Shown: one piece after another, positions 29,201 through 35,268 of the stretch
How positions within the stretch are numbered: position 1 is the stretch's first letter
Layout: each line of letters starts with the position of its first letter
DNA from: a virus
Virus record (IMG/VR): IMGVR_UViG_3300030451_004114
Span: 2,951 to 38,218 of that record
Reading direction: 5' to 3' (one strand)
DNA: 35,268 nt
Program-made: the position numbers and the translations under genes
Notes under the pieces: generated by a model
What the model saw: the letters and a program-made list of their open reading frames with translations, nothing else
Database searches by the model: none
What the model was told of the DNA's origin: nothing

Positions 29201-31396
29201 AATTTTACTCAACCTGTTGAAGATTTCTACCCACAGTTAGATAGAGACAACTGGGATGATAACCCACTACCTTCTCAAACTTATGCAAAGAGAACTCCAA
29301 TTGGATTGACTGTTCTTAATGATAAGAAAAAGTCTCTTACTAGAGAAGCAATAGACAATTTCGTCAAGGATATTGGTATTGGTATTACTATGGTAAGTAT
29401 TGCAACTTCCGAAGCATCTGGTATTGCAACAATTACAACATCAACATTCCATGAATTTGGAAAACTACAACTGGTATCTAATATTAGTAATGCTGGTTCT
29501 GGTTTTGCTGATGGAGTTTACTATAATAAGAAACTCTTTAATACTGGTACAACTAATTGGGATGGTGCACTAGCAAAGATTGTTATTAATGGTGGATCAG
29601 TTATTGAATGTACTGTCACTGCTGGTGGTGCTGGTTATGTTGGTGGTGAAGTTTTAGATATCCAAGGTTTCCCTGGTGCTCAAGTAACAACTGCACCAAA
29701 TGAAATCTCACATGGTATTGGTGATGTTCTACAATTTACTGGTATATCTACCGTATCTGACTGTTACTACAGAGTTATAAAAATTCCATCTTCTACAACT
29801 GTTGCAGTCGCAATGACTGAAGGTGACCAAGTATTAGCATCTGAACAGTTCTACTTAAACACAGGTCCTGCTGTTGAAGTTTCATCTGTTGATTATAATG
29901 CCTCTGCTGGTATTGCAACATTTACAACTACAGGTCTTGCTGGTGGTCACGGTCTTGTACAAGGTAATTCTTTCAGGATTGTTGATGCTACCAACAATAA
30001 GGTATCTGCTGCTGATACACAAACTCCAAGTCAACCAAAATATTTCAACTTCCTTGTACAAGACGTTGTAAACACAACACAATTCTCTACTAAAACTTAT
30101 AATCCTAATGTTATTAATGCCTTCCACATTTATAAGGGTGGTATGGCAGCTAATGATGGTTCAATTCTAGGATCTGCTGACGAGAAGATTGGTGGTAGAG
30201 GTATGCCATTTTATGATAATGAAATAGGTTCATTAAAAGAAGCAATTGGTGATACTGATGCTGATAATATTATCAGAGTTGGTATCTTCACTGATACTTC
30301 TGGATCTGTTGGTGTTGGATCTACTGCAAGATACAAGATTGGTGATTATGTACAGGTCAACAATGAGATTATGAGAGTATCCAGAAATGATCTTTCTGGT
30401 GTTAATAATGATGGTCTTACTGTTATTAGAGGTTACTTTGGTACAGAGAAGAAATCTCAACCTATTGATTCCAGAGTCAAGAAGATTAGGGCAATTCCTG
30501 TAGAACTTCGTAGAAACTCAATTCTAAGAGCATCAGGTCACACGTTTGAATATCTTGGTTATGGTCCAGGTAACTACTCTACTGGTCTACCTGCTGTTCA
30601 GAACATCACACTGACACCTATGGAAACTTTCCTTGCCCAAGCACAGGAATTATCTGGTGGTGTTATTGTATACACTGGTATGAACAACGATGGTGACTTC
30701 TTTATTGGTAACAAGTCTGTTTCTTCTGCAACTGGTAGAGAGACAAGTTATGATACTCCAATTGCATCTGTTACAGGTGAAGAGGGAACTGCTGTTATAG
30801 GTGACTTTGATGAAGTTACTATCTCCCAGAGACTTAAGGTTGAGGGTGGTGCGTCTAAGACGATCTTATCTCAGTTCGATGGTCCTGTAACATTCCAGAA
30901 TGAGATAAAAATTAACGATGATGTATTGATTGATGGTGATAAATTTATTATTGATGCTAAGACACAATTAACTGGAGATTTCAATGTCACTGGTGATATA
31001 ACTGCAACTGGTATCGGTTCCTTTGGTGGAAATGGTAGTTTCGGTGGTGATGTAACTATTCAAGGTGCACTAACAGTTGGTTCACTTAACACTAACCAAA
31101 AAGTAGATGGTGATACTATTGAACTTGGTACAGTCGCATTTGTTAATACTACTTCTGGAACTGTTGCACTTACTGTTCCAGATCCAGGAACTGCTGCTAA
31201 GTCATTTAAAGTTATTGATGTTGCTGGTAATGCATCTGTCAATAATATTACACTTACATTCCAGACAGTTGCACCTAATCCCACTAGAAATGTGATGGGA
31301 TACAGTGAAACTTCATTCATTATTAACCAAGATCATGCAGCGATTGGATTTGTATTCAATACCAACGATAATAATTGGTATCCTACCGAGTTCTAA
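26231..31396 (+). CDS. Giant virion structural protein, pectate-lyase-like N-terminus, 1721 aa
   Basis: This is the largest gene in the window, with AGGGAAAG as Shine-Dalgarno. The N-terminus contains GRILYVNPSDIDSTDSLDNQ, GNSLTKPFKTIQRAM and TTILLFPGEHLI, the start of a right-handed beta-helix (pectate-lyase-like, DUF1565-type) fold. The long middle is beta-rich, and around residues 1055-1150 it contains GAGYVGGEV-type segments resembling the GxGY segments of the gp5-like protein. The C-terminal part, about 1560-1721, has repeated short beta strands (GDFNVTGDITATGIGSFGG, GDVTIQGALTVGS). It is probably a tail fibre or baseplate-attached virion protein that contacts the host. Exact position in the virion is unknown. 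Confidence 0.75.
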   Translation: MPLSKLENFIKNTEGRILYVNPSDIDSTDSLDNQGNSLTKPFKTIQRAMLESARFSYVRGKDNDIIDKTTILLFPGEHLIDNRPGYGIVDNLGAKAVSPAGAQSVASTEFGLTLNSNFDLSQEDNDLYKFNSVNGGVILPRGTSIVGLDLRKTKIRPKYVPNPTDPATPESAIFRITGLCYIWQFTVFDADPNGTVYTNHQNFTNQLYVSRPLFSHHKLTAFEFADGVNKAEGYNYTDLSMYYYKMSHAFGPNTNRPIAFQWPDQQGDFDKQRTEWEIVGALASDPIAISNIISGDGTTPTTTITVDTDVPHLLDIGTPIRITGINVANYNVSTTVTNVVTDTKFTYTLPLIPVNLDPTPSTSSPRVTVESDTVKGASPYIFNCSLRSVYGLNGCHGDGSKSDGFRSMVTAQYTAISLQKDDRAFVKYNKNAGTYDGINISTPSYGADLPAGSSSTNSEQVYHLDSRAVYRKGWETCHMKFTNDGVCQVVSVFAIGFARHFQARSGADQSITNSNSNFGQVSLYSDGFKKESFGKDDQIYITGLVPPKAIPSSVETKISYVTLDVGLTTAVGVSSHLYLKDFVQETGVPPSGAQGFKIGAKDFDKIYVNLSNTGIAETYSAPIQMLDNTVSVGQTIAAGENIGYKQTQCVGTIGGPNDETTLNTNGNHTFITGESVIVQQDQGNIPDGISDHRLYYIIRTSTNTIKLASNLTNALNGKGLNLNNVKTDGSLQIISRVSDKIPGNVGHPVQFDPNQNNWFIKVERNNDIYPQLLSKGVAGIGDATSESWFNRVQENRSLDERIYTARMFIPKEADDARDPSDGFVVQESKNTSDILFDPVQITQEQYQYGRNPRFIGTCSYDSVLAKVTLFSERPHTMQKGHMIVVKGVKSANNVNSIDTQGYNGRFKVTDIIDSHTLKYALTTGDPGVFQNDTSVRDSKLPRFEKNQINANFYIFRPNILENFEQGFNDGISQADFVSASYPLDIEFDDRNFTQPVEDFYPQLDRDNWDDNPLPSQTYAKRTPIGLTVLNDKKKSLTREAIDNFVKDIGIGITMVSIATSEASGIATITTSTFHEFGKLQLVSNISNAGSGFADGVYYNKKLFNTGTTNWDGALAKIVINGGSVIECTVTAGGAGYVGGEVLDIQGFPGAQVTTAPNEISHGIGDVLQFTGISTVSDCYYRVIKIPSSTTVAVAMTEGDQVLASEQFYLNTGPAVEVSSVDYNASAGIATFTTTGLAGGHGLVQGNSFRIVDATNNKVSAADTQTPSQPKYFNFLVQDVVNTTQFSTKTYNPNVINAFHIYKGGMAANDGSILGSADEKIGGRGMPFYDNEIGSLKEAIGDTDADNIIRVGIFTDTSGSVGVGSTARYKIGDYVQVNNEIMRVSRNDLSGVNNDGLTVIRGYFGTEKKSQPIDSRVKKIRAIPVELRRNSILRASGHTFEYLGYGPGNYSTGLPAVQNITLTPMETFLAQAQELSGGVIVYTGMNNDGDFFIGNKSVSSATGRETSYDTPIASVTGEEGTAVIGDFDEVTISQRLKVEGGASKTILSQFDGPVTFQNEIKINDDVLIDGDKFIIDAKTQLTGDFNVTGDITATGIGSFGGNGSFGGDVTIQGALTVGSLNTNQKVDGDTIELGTVAFVNTTSGTVALTVPDPGTAAKSFKVIDVAGNASVNNITLTFQTVAPNPTRNVMGYSETSFIINQDHAAIGFVFNTNDNNWYPTEF

Positions 31397-31400
31397 TCGC

Positions 31401-31408
31401 ACTAAATA
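31401..31408 (+). promoter_or_regulatory. Late-promoter-like ACTAAATA before the 925-aa gene
   Basis: ACTAAATA lies 35 bases before the ATG in the short gap between the two giant genes, at the same distance as TCTAAATA before the 1721-aa gene. Confidence 0.5.
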
Positions 31409-31443
31409 CTTAAAATAGTATCCCGCGCTATAACTATTGAATA

Positions 31444-34221
31444 ATGGCACAAAATTTTAGAAAGGTATTTACGGTCAGAGATGGTATCCAGGTATCTGGA
31501 GAATCTCTAGTCGTCGCTAATAATCGAGTTGGTATTGGTACTTCTACCCCGTCAAGACAGGCAGAAGTAGTTGGCGAACTCTTAGTTTCTGGTAAACTAT
31601 CCAACACTGGTGTGGTTTCTTTCCGAAACTTAGAATTATCTGGTATAACAACTTTCTATGAGTTTGACGATGTAACGGGATATAAAGGATTAGGTGCGGG
31701 TACAACTAATCCAGGTACTGTTATTGGTATTGGTACTAGTTACGCTGGTATTCAGACTGGTGCAACAATGCAGGTTGGATTTGGTATTACAATGTTTGCC
31801 AATTCAGGTAGATTTGAAGCAGTTGCATTTCATGGTGATGGATCTACATTATCTAATGTTCCTATCTCTGGTTGGACATCTACATCTGAACAACCGCCAG
31901 CTCTGGTTGCAGCAAATACGGAAGACATTTATAGACTGTGTAGTGTAGGTATTGGTACTACGATTGTAACCCACCGATTAACGGTGAAGACAGGTAATTT
32001 TGACGGGGATGATATAAAGGGAGATATTTTTGCAGATCAACATGGATTCTTTGGTGGTATTGTAACAGCAACTTCTTATAGAGGTGATTTATCATTAATG
32101 TCTGGTATCGCCCAGACTGCAGGATTTGCTAGGACTGCATTTGGATTGCAAGGAGATCCCACTATTGGTATTACAACCCTGACTGCACTGGGTGCTGCAA
32201 CAATTAATGGTAAGGTTGCAATTAATACGTCAGTTAACCATGAGATTATAGGTGCTGGTGTTAGTGTTACTGGTATTGTAACAGCAACAGCAGGTTTTGC
32301 AGGTTCAATTACTGGTGATGTAACAGGTAATGCCACAGGTCTACGATTAGATCCTGATATTTCCGTAAGTAATATATTTGCCAAAACAGTTGGTATTGGT
32401 ACTACAAATACTGGTATTGCAGTAACAAGTAATGGTGGTGTACTTATTGATGGTCTATTAGACCCAACTGGTAACACTTATTCTGGTATTGCTACAGACA
32501 ACGAACCACCTAATTATCATGTATTCCTAAGAAATACAGATGATAAAGATGCTGCCACTATTGGTGTGGGATTTGGTGTCGGCATGGGTAATACTGCTGG
32601 TGGTGCACTTGTTTATGAACAAACTGGTAATGAAGGTGGTAATATTTCGGTATATACAAGAAATTCAACAAGTGCAAGAGCACAAAGAAGATTTACTGTA
32701 GGTCAAGAAGGAAACGTTGGTGTCGGTACCTCACGACCAGGCAAACCACTTTCCGTGATAGGCGATGCAGAATACTATGGTAATGCAGAATTTATTGGTT
32801 CAGGAGTAACATTCAGTAATGGTACAAACTTAAATGTTGAACTCTTTACTCAGGGAACATTTGCAGGTATTCTGACTGGTCTGACTGCGGTTAAGGCAGA
32901 AGATATAAACTATGCGACAGGTGAAAGAAGTACATTTGGTCTAACTCACTTCAATACATCTACTGGTTTAGGTGTTTCTATTGGTGAACAGACCACAGGA
33001 TTGTATGTCGGTCAACCAAGAGTTGTTATTAACCCAGCTGGTGTTTCAAGTACTATTGATGCTCAATATACAACATTTGCAAATGGCGGATCTTGTTACC
33101 TAGGTGCTCAAGGTTTAGCAAGTAAAATTGTTATTGCCAATGATGCCTGTATTGCATTCGCAACTGATAGTTACTTACCTGGTATTGTTGCTGACTTAAC
33201 ACCATATTATCTCTCTTCAGGATTAGGTGGTTACACTGGTATTACTTCAGGATTCCTAAGGTTACCTGTTAACGGAGACCAAAGAGAAAGTGGTATCTTC
33301 ACTCCTGGTGGTTATACACAAGCACAAGACACAGGATTCTGGGGTCTAGAAGCATTTACTAATGAAGTTGGTTTCGAGTTCATTGCACCCGTAACAAAGA
33401 CAAGAGTTGGTCTTGGAACTACCAACTTTGGTATTACCATGCAGTTCAACTGTCATGCTCCTACTCCAAACGTTGTACAATGGTTCGGATTACCTAAGTG
33501 TAGTGTAGAAGCAAGAAATCAAACAGATTACTTATGGGCGAACTCTGTTGGTATTTCATCTGGTATGTTGTTCTGGGATCAGACGTCAGAACGAATGGCA
33601 TATCTGGGAAGACCTGAGGACTTTACTTCGGGTCAAGATACTTCGTTCAGGAGGGTAGTTAGTTCTAAGGATATTTTTGAATTGGTTGGTATTGCCACAG
33701 TAACAACCAATACTGCATATCAGTTGGGAACATTTACTGGTGGTACGATCAGTAACAACACCACGATCAAGAATGCCCTACAGCAATTAGAGACAGAAGT
33801 AGAAACAAAAATCACAAGTGCTTCTTTACCAACAGATATTATCGGATTGAATGCTGTAACTGATATCAGTGGTAATAGTAACAAAACTGTGAGTGCTGCT
33901 AGTTTTAATAAAGTTTACTGGACAGCAGCATTCAGTACTGGCAGAACTTTGAATATTAGTAATCTAACAGCGGGAAGAGAAATTACTGTTTGGATTAGAA
34001 ACACTGGTTCTAATGAGACTATTACTGTTCAGGCATCGACCAGTACTTCAGGATATGGTGATGTAAAATTAGCAGATGGTTCTACCACTGACAATGGTAA
34101 CCAAGGAACAGAACTTACTTCGTTTACTCTTGGTGATGGTACTGGTTCAAATGGTATGGCAGAAGTCCATGTTATTAATATTGGTGGTAACTTTGTTGGA
34201 CATGTTATAGGTAATTTATAG
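31444..34221 (+). CDS. Tail fibre-like virion protein, 925 aa
   Basis: The protein begins MAQNFRKVFTVRDGIQVSGE and contains many GIGT-type turns: VGIGTSTPSRQAEVVG, VGIGTTIVTHRLTV, VGIGTTNTGIAVTSNGG, VGVGTSRPGKPLSVIG. These 'xVGIGTxxP..xL.V.G' repeats are typical of phage tail fibre shafts. The C-terminal third (about 690-925) is more complex, with a Trp-containing segment and a final domain (NTGSNETITVQASTSTSGYG, EVHVINIGGNFVGHVIGNL). No tail-fibre chaperone domain or intramolecular chaperone motif was recognised. A perfect 8-bp hairpin starts right after the stop. It likely forms a fibre for host recognition. Confidence 0.8.
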   Translation: MAQNFRKVFTVRDGIQVSGESLVVANNRVGIGTSTPSRQAEVVGELLVSGKLSNTGVVSFRNLELSGITTFYEFDDVTGYKGLGAGTTNPGTVIGIGTSYAGIQTGATMQVGFGITMFANSGRFEAVAFHGDGSTLSNVPISGWTSTSEQPPALVAANTEDIYRLCSVGIGTTIVTHRLTVKTGNFDGDDIKGDIFADQHGFFGGIVTATSYRGDLSLMSGIAQTAGFARTAFGLQGDPTIGITTLTALGAATINGKVAINTSVNHEIIGAGVSVTGIVTATAGFAGSITGDVTGNATGLRLDPDISVSNIFAKTVGIGTTNTGIAVTSNGGVLIDGLLDPTGNTYSGIATDNEPPNYHVFLRNTDDKDAATIGVGFGVGMGNTAGGALVYEQTGNEGGNISVYTRNSTSARAQRRFTVGQEGNVGVGTSRPGKPLSVIGDAEYYGNAEFIGSGVTFSNGTNLNVELFTQGTFAGILTGLTAVKAEDINYATGERSTFGLTHFNTSTGLGVSIGEQTTGLYVGQPRVVINPAGVSSTIDAQYTTFANGGSCYLGAQGLASKIVIANDACIAFATDSYLPGIVADLTPYYLSSGLGGYTGITSGFLRLPVNGDQRESGIFTPGGYTQAQDTGFWGLEAFTNEVGFEFIAPVTKTRVGLGTTNFGITMQFNCHAPTPNVVQWFGLPKCSVEARNQTDYLWANSVGISSGMLFWDQTSERMAYLGRPEDFTSGQDTSFRRVVSSKDIFELVGIATVTTNTAYQLGTFTGGTISNNTTIKNALQQLETEVETKITSASLPTDIIGLNAVTDISGNSNKTVSAASFNKVYWTAAFSTGRTLNISNLTAGREITVWIRNTGSNETITVQASTSTSGYGDVKLADGSTTDNGNQGTELTSFTLGDGTGSNGMAEVHVINIGGNFVGHVIGNL

Positions 34222-34247
34222 GTAATGTCTAATACCCCTGACATTAC
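34222..34247 (+). other. Stem-loop directly after the fibre gene
   Basis: GTAATGTC (34222-34229) pairs perfectly with GACATTAC (34240-34247) around the 10-base loop TAATACCCCT. There is no T run, so it is not a standard intrinsic terminator; it may protect the 3' end of the fibre mRNA or be a processing site. Confidence 0.6.
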
Positions 34248-34269
34248 TTGAGGTCTCGAAAAAAGTGTG

Positions 34270-34277
34270 GTTAAATA
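34270..34277 (+). promoter_or_regulatory. Late-promoter-like GTTAAATA
   Basis: GTTAAATA lies 23 bases before the ATG at 34301. It differs from NATAAATA at one position, so it is only a candidate. Confidence 0.35.
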
Positions 34278-34300
34278 ATACTAATCACACTTATCAGTTT

Positions 34301-34594
34301 ATGTTATCAACCCAATATCGCCTTAGACTAGAAGGCATTTGCAAGGACATTGCATCAGGAACACAAGTCAGCATAGACGATATGATATGGGCACAGAAAT
34401 TAGCAAAAGCAAATACAAGTGCAAGGGGTATGTTAAGTAAAGCAAGAAGATTAGCAACTGATCCAGATGGCTCTTGCTTAAAATTTTTAGATATAGGAGA
34501 TCCAAGAACAGATAAGAAAGGTTTTAATGGTGCAGATGATATAGCAGACTGGTTCAAGAATGATAGATCAGACGATTGGAGACAGCGTGACTAA
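34301..34594 (+). CDS. Conserved cyanophage protein ending in DDWRQRD, 97 aa
   Basis: The ATG at 34301 is preferred over the in-frame GTG at 34265, since the product then begins MLSTQYRLRLEGICKDIASG. The protein continues with IDDMIWAQKLAKANTSARGM and ends in FNGADDIADWFKNDRSDDWRQRD, here split as FNGADDIADWFKND and RSDDWRQRD. I recall this pattern as a common T4-like cyanophage protein of unknown role. The acidic, Trp-rich C-terminus is the conserved part. The downstream gene begins within its last codons. Confidence 0.72.
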   Translation: MLSTQYRLRLEGICKDIASGTQVSIDDMIWAQKLAKANTSARGMLSKARRLATDPDGSCLKFLDIGDPRTDKKGFNGADDIADWFKNDRSDDWRQRD

Positions 34595-34919
34595 AGGATA
34601 CGATTTATTTGGAGATCATGGTAGAAACCTACCCACTCCTCATGGTAGTGGTACAAGACCCATGTATGCTGACATGGGTAAGTCATGTAGACCAGATCCA
34701 AATAGAAAGATTGAATATCCTTGTGTTATTGCTCTATTCACTCTTGACTCACATAATACCAGTTACTTTTTTAAGAGAGAAGATGGCACATACTATTGGT
34801 TACACTGTCGTAAAGAAAAGGATGATGTATATGTCGATGCAGATGAGTTACAATTAAATCTTTTAGGAGAGGATCCTATTTTAAGTAAAGAATATATAAT
34901 GAAGGCACTGTATTACTAA
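34587..34919 (+). CDS. Hypothetical 110-aa protein (GTG start preferred)
   Basis: The frame also has an ATG at 34560, but a GTG at 34587 has GGAG at 34578-34581, 5 bases upstream, and overlaps the preceding gene by only 8 bases. The product begins with an extended loop (KGYDLFGDHGRNLPTPHGSG) followed by a beta-rich core: EYPCVIALFTLDSHNTSYFF, KREDGTYYWLHCRKEKDDVY. Function unknown. Its stop overlaps the next gene's ATG by one base. Confidence 0.6.
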   Translation: MTKGYDLFGDHGRNLPTPHGSGTRPMYADMGKSCRPDPNRKIEYPCVIALFTLDSHNTSYFFKREDGTYYWLHCRKEKDDVYVDADELQLNLLGEDPILSKEYIMKALYY

Positions 34920-35158
34920 TGCAATCAGTAATTTATTCTAACGGAAACCAAGAATGTGAACGTGCTGTTTCACTTCTAAAAACTTTGGGTCATGATATAC
35001 ATGAGTACAAGGTAGGAGATGACTTCACGCAGACAGAATTTGAAATGGAGTTTGGTGGGGATGCCAATTATCCTATGATTACTGTTGGTATGTTCAGAGG
35101 TACATTGAAAGAGACTCTACAATATATGAGTAAGAAAGGTATGTTGACAAGAAGTTAA
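34919..35158 (+). CDS. Glutaredoxin-like protein lacking the CxxC site
   Basis: The 79 residues have a glutaredoxin layout: first strand SVIYSNG, helix CERAVSLLKTLGHDIHEYKV, a cis-proline region ANYPMITVGM and a final helix (LKETLQYMSKKGM). Where the dithiol site should stand it reads NQEC, keeping only one cysteine (Cys13), so it cannot use the dithiol mechanism; monothiol or non-catalytic roles remain. It is clearly related to the CPYC glutaredoxin at 5042 (both have a DF-x3-EF-x3-FG stretch after the second strand). Confidence 0.75.
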   Translation: MQSVIYSNGNQECERAVSLLKTLGHDIHEYKVGDDFTQTEFEMEFGGDANYPMITVGMFRGTLKETLQYMSKKGMLTRS

Positions 35159-35178
35159 AAATACACTACAATAAGATT

Positions 35179-35268
35179 ATGAAAATTTTACTAACAACCC
35201 TAATCACACTAGGTTCTATATCACCTGTTTTTGCAGATCAAAAGGCAGGATATTCAGAAGATAGAACC
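35179..35268 (+). CDS. Secreted protein, 3' end outside window
   Basis: Only 30 codons are visible. MKILLTTLITLGSISPVFAD is a clear signal peptide with a likely cleavage after VFA, before DQKAGYSEDR. The window ends before the mature domain can be identified. The upstream 20 bases contain ACAATAAGA, a weak -10-like sequence. Confidence 0.7.
   Translation, partial: MKILLTTLITLGSISPVFADQKAGYSEDRT

Noticed and set aside
32076-32477. 133-codon minus-strand open frame inside the fibre gene
   Set aside because: It is antisense to repetitive Gly/Thr/Val codons, with a Pro/Val/Ile-rich product and no promoter; a by-product of the repeats.
1-35268. tRNA genes, CRISPR arrays, insertion sequences, attachment sites
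   Set aside because: Short gaps were read on both strands. No cloverleaf, repeat-spacer array, transposase or integrase was seen.

Overview
This window is part of the genome of a T4-like cyanophage (a tailed myovirus of marine Prochlorococcus or Synechococcus). A full T4-type replication and baseplate gene set (gp33, gp59, gp32, gp53, gp48, gp4, gp54, gp26, gp51, gp29-like, gp27, gp5) sits beside genes that make sense only in an oxygenic phototroph: plastocyanin, a PsbN-like peptide and CP12. The DNA is visibly AT-rich, which fits a Prochlorococcus-type host, but the host cannot be fixed from this window alone. Genes are densely packed, with many ATGA or TAATG overlaps.

Layout. (1) 1-5.3 kb: metabolic genes. 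These are the C-terminal 596 codons of glycine decarboxylase P-protein (gcvP), a DUF2470 protein, pyrE, a run of very small membrane or soluble proteins including a PsbN-like peptide, plastocyanin, a JmjC/cupin-type oxygenase and a glutaredoxin. (2) 5.3-8.0 kb: small conserved phage proteins, three intrinsic terminators (one at 4.6 kb) and a glutamine-riboswitch-like region. (3) 8.0-12.6 kb: thyX, phoH, a PD-(D/E)XK exonuclease, the late-transcription co-activator gp33, helicase loader gp59, a DUF1825 protein and ssDNA-binding gp32. (4) 12.55-15.0 kb: a minus-strand block with gp4, a small structural protein, gp48 and gp53. (5) 15.1-25.0 kb: baseplate hub and tail genes, with cp12 inserted between gp27 and gp5. 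(6) 25.0-34.2 kb: four small genes, then two giant virion proteins (1721 and 925 aa). (7) 34.2-35.3 kb: small genes, including a CxxC-less glutaredoxin-like protein and a truncated secreted protein.

How the genes may work together. PyrE (UMP synthesis), ThyX (dUMP to dTMP using 5,10-methylene-tetrahydrofolate) and the glycine cleavage P-protein (the pathway yields methylene-tetrahydrofolate, CO2 and NH3) could jointly feed pyrimidine nucleotide synthesis. Plastocyanin and the PsbN-like peptide would act on photosynthetic electron flow, and CP12 would restrain the Calvin cycle. That link is inference.

The most interesting region is 7.09-7.68 kb. Two copies of a glutamine-aptamer-like sequence are present. 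One is compact and lies upstream of a small DUF4278-type gene. The other is split by a complete 68-codon ORF, so that its 5' strand covers the ORF's ribosome entry site and its 3' core contains the ORF's stop codon. Two further points stand out: terminators physically overlapped with sigma70-type promoters, and a peptidase-like domain fused to a gp29-like hub protein while gp5 has no recognisable lysozyme domain.
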